Assembly: GCA_963720675.1 (NCBI GenBank) | Contig: CAVRGH010000010.1 | Coordinates: forward strand, 744,001-808,000 | Source: JALHSW01 sp963720675 | GTDB taxonomy: Bacteria; Actinomycetota; Acidimicrobiia; IMCC26256; PALSA-555 | Length of the DNA stretch: 64,000 nucleotides | Direction: 5' to 3' | In this document: piece by piece, positions 60,734 to 64,000 of the stretch | Numbering within the stretch: position 1 is the stretch's first letter | Layout: each line of letters starts with the position of its first letter | The notes under the pieces: generated by a model | What the model was told of the DNA's origin: nothing | Seen by the model: only the letters and a program-made list of their open reading frames with translations | Database searches by the model: none | Position numbers and translations under genes: made by a program

Positions 60734-62398
60734 GTGGCCGACTCGTACCGGCATGCATCACGCCGTCATTGGACGCGCTTCGGCGCCGTCGTGGCGGCGG
60801 TCGGGCTCGTCACCGTCGCCTTCAGCGGCTTCGGAGGCGCCTCCGTGCGCGCCCGCAGCCACCAAGCGGCGAGCGGCGGCGACCTCACGTTCGGCCTCGA
60901 GGCCGAGACGACGACCTACTGCCTCAGCAGCGCCCAGCTGGCCATCTCGGGGATCCAGGTCGTGGCCGCGGTCTACGACACCCTGACCGTCCCGAACACC
61001 AAGGGCGTGGCGACGCCGTACCTCGCGAAGTCGGTCGAGCCGAACGCGGACTTCACGGTCTGGACGATCGGGCTGCGCGACGGCGTGATGTTCCACGACG
61101 GCACGCCCGTCGACGCCGACGCAGTGAAGCTCAACATCGACGCGTGGCGGGGCGCGCCCGGGGCCCCGAACGTCGGCTCCCTGCTGCCCCTCGTCTTCGG
61201 ACCGATCATCCAGGACGTCACCGCGACCGATGCGTCGACCGTCACCGTGACCCTCAAGACCCCGGTCTCGGCGTTCCCCGACTACCTCTTCCTGGAGGGT
61301 CGCCAGGGCATCATGGCCCCGGCCCAGCTCAATGCCGGCGAGGACTGCGCGACGAAGATGATCGGGAGCGGGCCGTTCAAGCTCGAGTCCTACGCCCAGA
61401 ACGAGAAGACGGTGGTCGTCAAGAACCCCGACTACTGGCAGAAGGGCTACCCGAAGGCGGACTCCATCACCTTCGTCCCGGTGGTCGACGGCGCGGTGCG
61501 CGTCACCCAGCTCCAGGGCGGCCAGCTCGACATGCTGCACACCTCGAGCGCGCAGCAGATCGACAACCTGGAGTCGAGCGGCCAGTTCAAGGCCCTCGTG
61601 CAGCAGCCCGGCTACCGCGAGATCACGTACAACTACATGATCTCGGACTCCCCGCCGTTCGACAACCCGACCGCGCGTGAGGCGTTCGCGACCGCCAGCG
61701 ACGTCCCGACGATCAACCAGATCCGGAACAAGGGTCTCTTCGACGTCGCGCGGAGCCTGATGGACAAGAAGGCTCCGGGCTACCTCAAGAACGCGGGGTA
61801 CCCGGCGTACAACCTCAAGAAGGCCAAGAAGCTCGTCGAGCAGTACAAGGCGGAGAGCGGCGGCTCGTTCGACGTGGTGCTGGGGACGACCACCGACGCC
61901 GAGAACTCGGCCGAGCTCCAGCTCCTGGCCGAGCAGCTCGGCAAGGCCGGCATCAACGCCACGATCACCACGTCGGACCAGGCCACGCTGATCAACAAGG
62001 CCCTGGCCGGCTCGATCGACGTGCTCCGCTGGCGCAACCTCCACGGGGGCTACTCGCAGTCGTCCGACCAGGACAACTACCCGTGGTTCTCCAACTACAA
62101 CACGCCGACGGGCGGGAAGAACCTGCTGAACTTCGGTCACTTCGACGACCCCACGACGCAGGCCCTCCTCGACCAGGGTCGCTCCGACTCGACCCTCGCC
62201 GCGGCGAAGACCACCTACACCGATTACAACAAGGCCATGGCGAAGGGGATCTACCTCGTGCCGCTGTGGTTCGTGAACTGGGCCATCGGCTACTCGCCCA
62301 ACGTCAAGCTGAACCTGCCGGCGCTGCCGGACGGCAACGGCAAGCCGTTGTTCGTGTACGGCCGCATCCCGGTGCAGGGCCTGAGCATCTCGGGCTGA
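60734..62398 (+). CDS. Peptide/nickel-type ABC importer binding protein 2
   Basis: 554 aa, intact, tandem paralogue of the preceding binding protein. Long stretches are the same, e.g. GIMAPAQLNAGEDCA and KMIGSGPFKLESYAQNEKTV, while the N-terminus and the ligand-facing parts (e.g. GAVRVTQLQ against AAVRTTELQ; LIWRNLHGGFS against LRWRNLHGGYS) differ. Signal peptide RFGAVVAAVGLVTVAFSGFGGASV, no lipobox. GTG 60734 has GGGGGGAAC upstream. Duplication with divergence may widen the range of ligands fed to one permease. Confidence 0.9.
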   Translation: MADSYRHASRRHWTRFGAVVAAVGLVTVAFSGFGGASVRARSHQAASGGDLTFGLEAETTTYCLSSAQLAISGIQVVAAVYDTLTVPNTKGVATPYLAKSVEPNADFTVWTIGLRDGVMFHDGTPVDADAVKLNIDAWRGAPGAPNVGSLLPLVFGPIIQDVTATDASTVTVTLKTPVSAFPDYLFLEGRQGIMAPAQLNAGEDCATKMIGSGPFKLESYAQNEKTVVVKNPDYWQKGYPKADSITFVPVVDGAVRVTQLQGGQLDMLHTSSAQQIDNLESSGQFKALVQQPGYREITYNYMISDSPPFDNPTAREAFATASDVPTINQIRNKGLFDVARSLMDKKAPGYLKNAGYPAYNLKKAKKLVEQYKAESGGSFDVVLGTTTDAENSAELQLLAEQLGKAGINATITTSDQATLINKALAGSIDVLRWRNLHGGYSQSSDQDNYPWFSNYNTPTGGKNLLNFGHFDDPTTQALLDQGRSDSTLAAAKTTYTDYNKAMAKGIYLVPLWFVNWAIGYSPNVKLNLPALPDGNGKPLFVYGRIPVQGLSISG

Positions 62399-62442
62399 AC
62401 GAGGAGTAAGGAGAACCCGGCAGGAGCGCAGCAGGAGTCCAG

Positions 62443-63429
62443 GTGGAACTCACGAAGACGATCGCGAAACGAGTGCTTCAGCTCGTCGTCGTGCTGCTCT
62501 TCGTCACGATGTTCACCTTCCTGCTGATCCGGCTCCTGCCGGGCGATCCGACCACCACGATCATCCCGTTCGGGACCGATGCGCAGCGTGCCGCGCTCCG
62601 ACAGGATCTGGGGCTGAACAAGCCGCTCTACGAGCAGTACGCGGACTACCTCACGAACCTGCTCCAAGGCGACCTCGGCAAGCAGTACAACTCCGGGCGG
62701 CCGGTGGCGGACCTGGTGAGCCAATCGCTCCCGGTCTCGCTCCAGCTCATGATCTACGCGCAGTTCATCGCGCTGTTCTTCGCCATCCCGCTCGGGATCC
62801 TCACCGCCTACCGGGCGGGCACGCGGTCCGACAAGGCGATCAACACGACCGCGTTCGCGCTGCTCGCGCTCCCCAACTTCGTGCTCGCGCTGTTCCTGAG
62901 CTACTTCGTGGGGGCGCAGCTCAAGTGGTTACCGACCGGTGGCTACGCGCCCGGCTGGATGGACCAGTTCTTCGACTCCACGCGCTCCCCGGATCTCTGG
63001 GAGCACACGCGCTACATGATCCTGCCGGCGATCACGCTCGCCGTCGGGCAGATCGCCGTGTACATGCGACTGCTGCGCAGCGACATGATCGCGACGTTGC
63101 AGGAGAACTTCATCACGATGGCGAAGGCCAAGGGGATCTCCAACCAGCGCATCCTCTGGCGCCATGCGCTCCGTCCTTCGAGCCTCACGCTCCTCACCGT
63201 CGCGGGCCTCAACGTCGGCACGCTGATCGGCGGCGCGGTGGTCGTCGAGGTCATCTACGGGATCCCCGGCATGGGCCTCAAGATCTACCAAGCCGTGTTC
63301 AGCAAGGAGTACGTCGAGCTCCAGAGCTACGTGGTGGTGATCGCGGTGCTCTTCGTGCTCGTGAACTTCTTCGTGGACTTCCTGTACACCGTGCTCGATC
63401 CGAGGATCCGTCGTGCCCGAGCTGCCTGA
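62443..63429 (+). CDS. ABC importer permease, DppB/OppB type
   Basis: 328 aa. N-terminal TM segment VVVLLFVTMFTFLLIRLLPGDP (the classical OppB/DppB opening), five more TM segments and the EAA-loop region ENFITMAKAKGISNQRILWRHALRPS, which contacts the ATPase. GTG 62443 follows an AGCAGGAGTCCAG ribosome-binding region. Pairs with the next permease; the ATPases are presumably beyond the window. Confidence 0.92.
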   Translation: MELTKTIAKRVLQLVVVLLFVTMFTFLLIRLLPGDPTTTIIPFGTDAQRAALRQDLGLNKPLYEQYADYLTNLLQGDLGKQYNSGRPVADLVSQSLPVSLQLMIYAQFIALFFAIPLGILTAYRAGTRSDKAINTTAFALLALPNFVLALFLSYFVGAQLKWLPTGGYAPGWMDQFFDSTRSPDLWEHTRYMILPAITLAVGQIAVYMRLLRSDMIATLQENFITMAKAKGISNQRILWRHALRPSSLTLLTVAGLNVGTLIGGAVVVEVIYGIPGMGLKIYQAVFSKEYVELQSYVVVIAVLFVLVNFFVDFLYTVLDPRIRRARAA

Positions 63430-64000
63430 CCCCGGCGCGGCCGAGGAAGTCGGCTCGATCGGCGCACCGAGCGACATCCTCCTGTCCGAGGAGCAGTCCG
63501 CCCACGGCGGCCGGGCCGGCGACGCCGGGCTACTGCAGGTCGGTGCGATCGCGGCCGGTCCCGAGTCGACCCACAAGGGCAAGGGCCTGGGCTTCGGCGC
63601 GTGGCTCGCCATCGGCTGGATGACCTTCATCGTCCTCATCGCCGTACTCGCGAAGACCGGCATCCTGACCTGGGGCGACGCCAACGAGAGCTTCGCGTCG
63701 TGTGCCCGCAAGGGCCCGCTGGCCGACGAGGGCAGCGCCAAGGGCTTCCTGCTCGGCTGCGACAGCAACGGTCGCGACATGATCCCGCGCCTCGCGCTCG
63801 GGTCGTGGACCAGCCTCCTGGTCGCGACCGGGGCGGTGGCGTTCGGGTTCATCATCGGCGGAACGCTCGGCCTCATCGCGGGGTTCCAGGGCGGCAAGAC
63901 CGACACGATCCTCACCGGCATCTTCAATGTGCTGCTCTCCGTACCCGTCATCATCATGGCCCTGGCCCTCGTCGCGTTCCTCCAGGGCGCGAACGACACC
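63413..64000 (+). CDS. ABC importer permease, DppC/OppC type, 3' end outside window
   Basis: 196 codons are visible and open to the last base. Unusually long N-terminal hydrophilic tail of about 65 residues (VPELPDPGAAEEVGSIGAPS) before TM1 (WLAIGWMTFIVLIAVLAKTG). The FLLGCDSNGRDMIPRLALGSWTS region matches the G-T-D-x-x-G-R-D motif of DppC proteins (Asp replaced partly by Ser-Asn), followed by TM segments VAFGFIIGGTLGLIAGFQGG and VIIMALALVAFLQ. GTG 63413 overlaps the DppB gene by 17 bases, typical for this pair. Confidence 0.85.
   Translation, partial: MPELPDPGAAEEVGSIGAPSDILLSEEQSAHGGRAGDAGLLQVGAIAAGPESTHKGKGLGFGAWLAIGWMTFIVLIAVLAKTGILTWGDANESFASCARKGPLADEGSAKGFLLGCDSNGRDMIPRLALGSWTSLLVATGAVAFGFIIGGTLGLIAGFQGGKTDTILTGIFNVLLSVPVIIMALALVAFLQGANDT

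Noticed and set aside
1..64000. Programmed ribosomal frameshifting as an explanation for the many split genes
   Set aside because: The sites share no slippery heptamer, occur in unrelated housekeeping-type enzymes and are fixed by removing one random base; assembly error is simpler.
1..64000. Insertion sequences, prophage or integrated element
   Set aside because: No transposase, integrase, phage structural gene or flanking direct repeats were found; the DUF222/HNH gene is the only possibly mobile one.

Overview
The window is very GC-rich, with tight gene packing, many GTG starts and 1-8 base start/stop overlaps. The gene content is actinobacterial: P450, a deazaflavin nitroreductase-like protein, a DUF222/HNH (13E12-type) endonuclease with a LexA box, CHASE2 cyclase, and many FadD/FadE/SDR/MaoC genes. 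The mix suggests an environmental actinobacterium, perhaps Acidimicrobiia; that placement is inference and no rRNA is present. The only RNA gene seen is tRNA-Cys(GCA) at 9121-9195 on the minus strand.

Layout. 1-4523: P450 (cut by the window edge), a cysteine-hydrolase-like protein, two SDRs and an amidohydrolase in one plus-strand block. 4504-12684: secreted lipase-like protein, VOC protein, MFS pump, two secreted proteins of unknown role, tRNA-Cys and two secreted beta-propellers. 12702-19441: a catabolic block with an HMG-CoA-synthase-like/DUF35 fusion, thiolase, crotonase, SDR and two adjacent acyl-CoA dehydrogenases. 19472-20351: an XRE regulator plus nucleotidyltransferase pair with its own operator. 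20348-30053: acyl-CoA ligase, amine-oxidase-like flavoprotein, then a hydantoinase-B/hydantoinase-A/small protein/gluconate-dehydrogenase-like operon. 30128-37972: mixed genes (CHASE2 cyclase, HAD, aldehyde dehydrogenase, GNAT, VOC, SOS-linked HNH endonuclease). 38052-49693: acyl-CoA dehydrogenase, FadD, Ddn-like protein, small oxidoreductases, amidohydrolase, SDR-MaoC operon, a TetR regulator and a small secreted protein. 49756-55593: a complete Liv-type ABC importer whose two permeases are fused in one polypeptide. 55721-64000: PIG-L deacetylase, esterase, channel-like membrane protein, and a peptide/nickel-type ABC importer with two tandem binding proteins; its second permease runs off the window.

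How the genes may work together. Most genes fit CoA-dependent breakdown of a large or branched hydrophobic acid (steroid-, terpenoid- or fatty-acid-like): ligases, acyl-CoA dehydrogenases, hydratases, SDRs, thiolase with DUF35 partner, plus uptake systems. A recurring 16-bp palindrome, consensus STGACR-N4-YGTCAS, lies over six promoters: the SDR/FadE operon, the hydantoinase operon, the FadD-FadE operon, the MaoC-SDR operon diverging from the TetR gene, the small secreted protein, and the Liv importer. This is my main candidate for an undescribed system: one TetR-controlled regulon joining uptake and degradation.

Two further points affect reading of the window. About 24 single-base frameshifts interrupt otherwise well-conserved genes (about 20 are one extra base), so the assembly is probably unpolished; frameshifted genes are given as whole spans. 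Many start codons sit 6-8 bases after a TANNNT -10 box, which implies widespread leaderless mRNAs and was used to choose starts.
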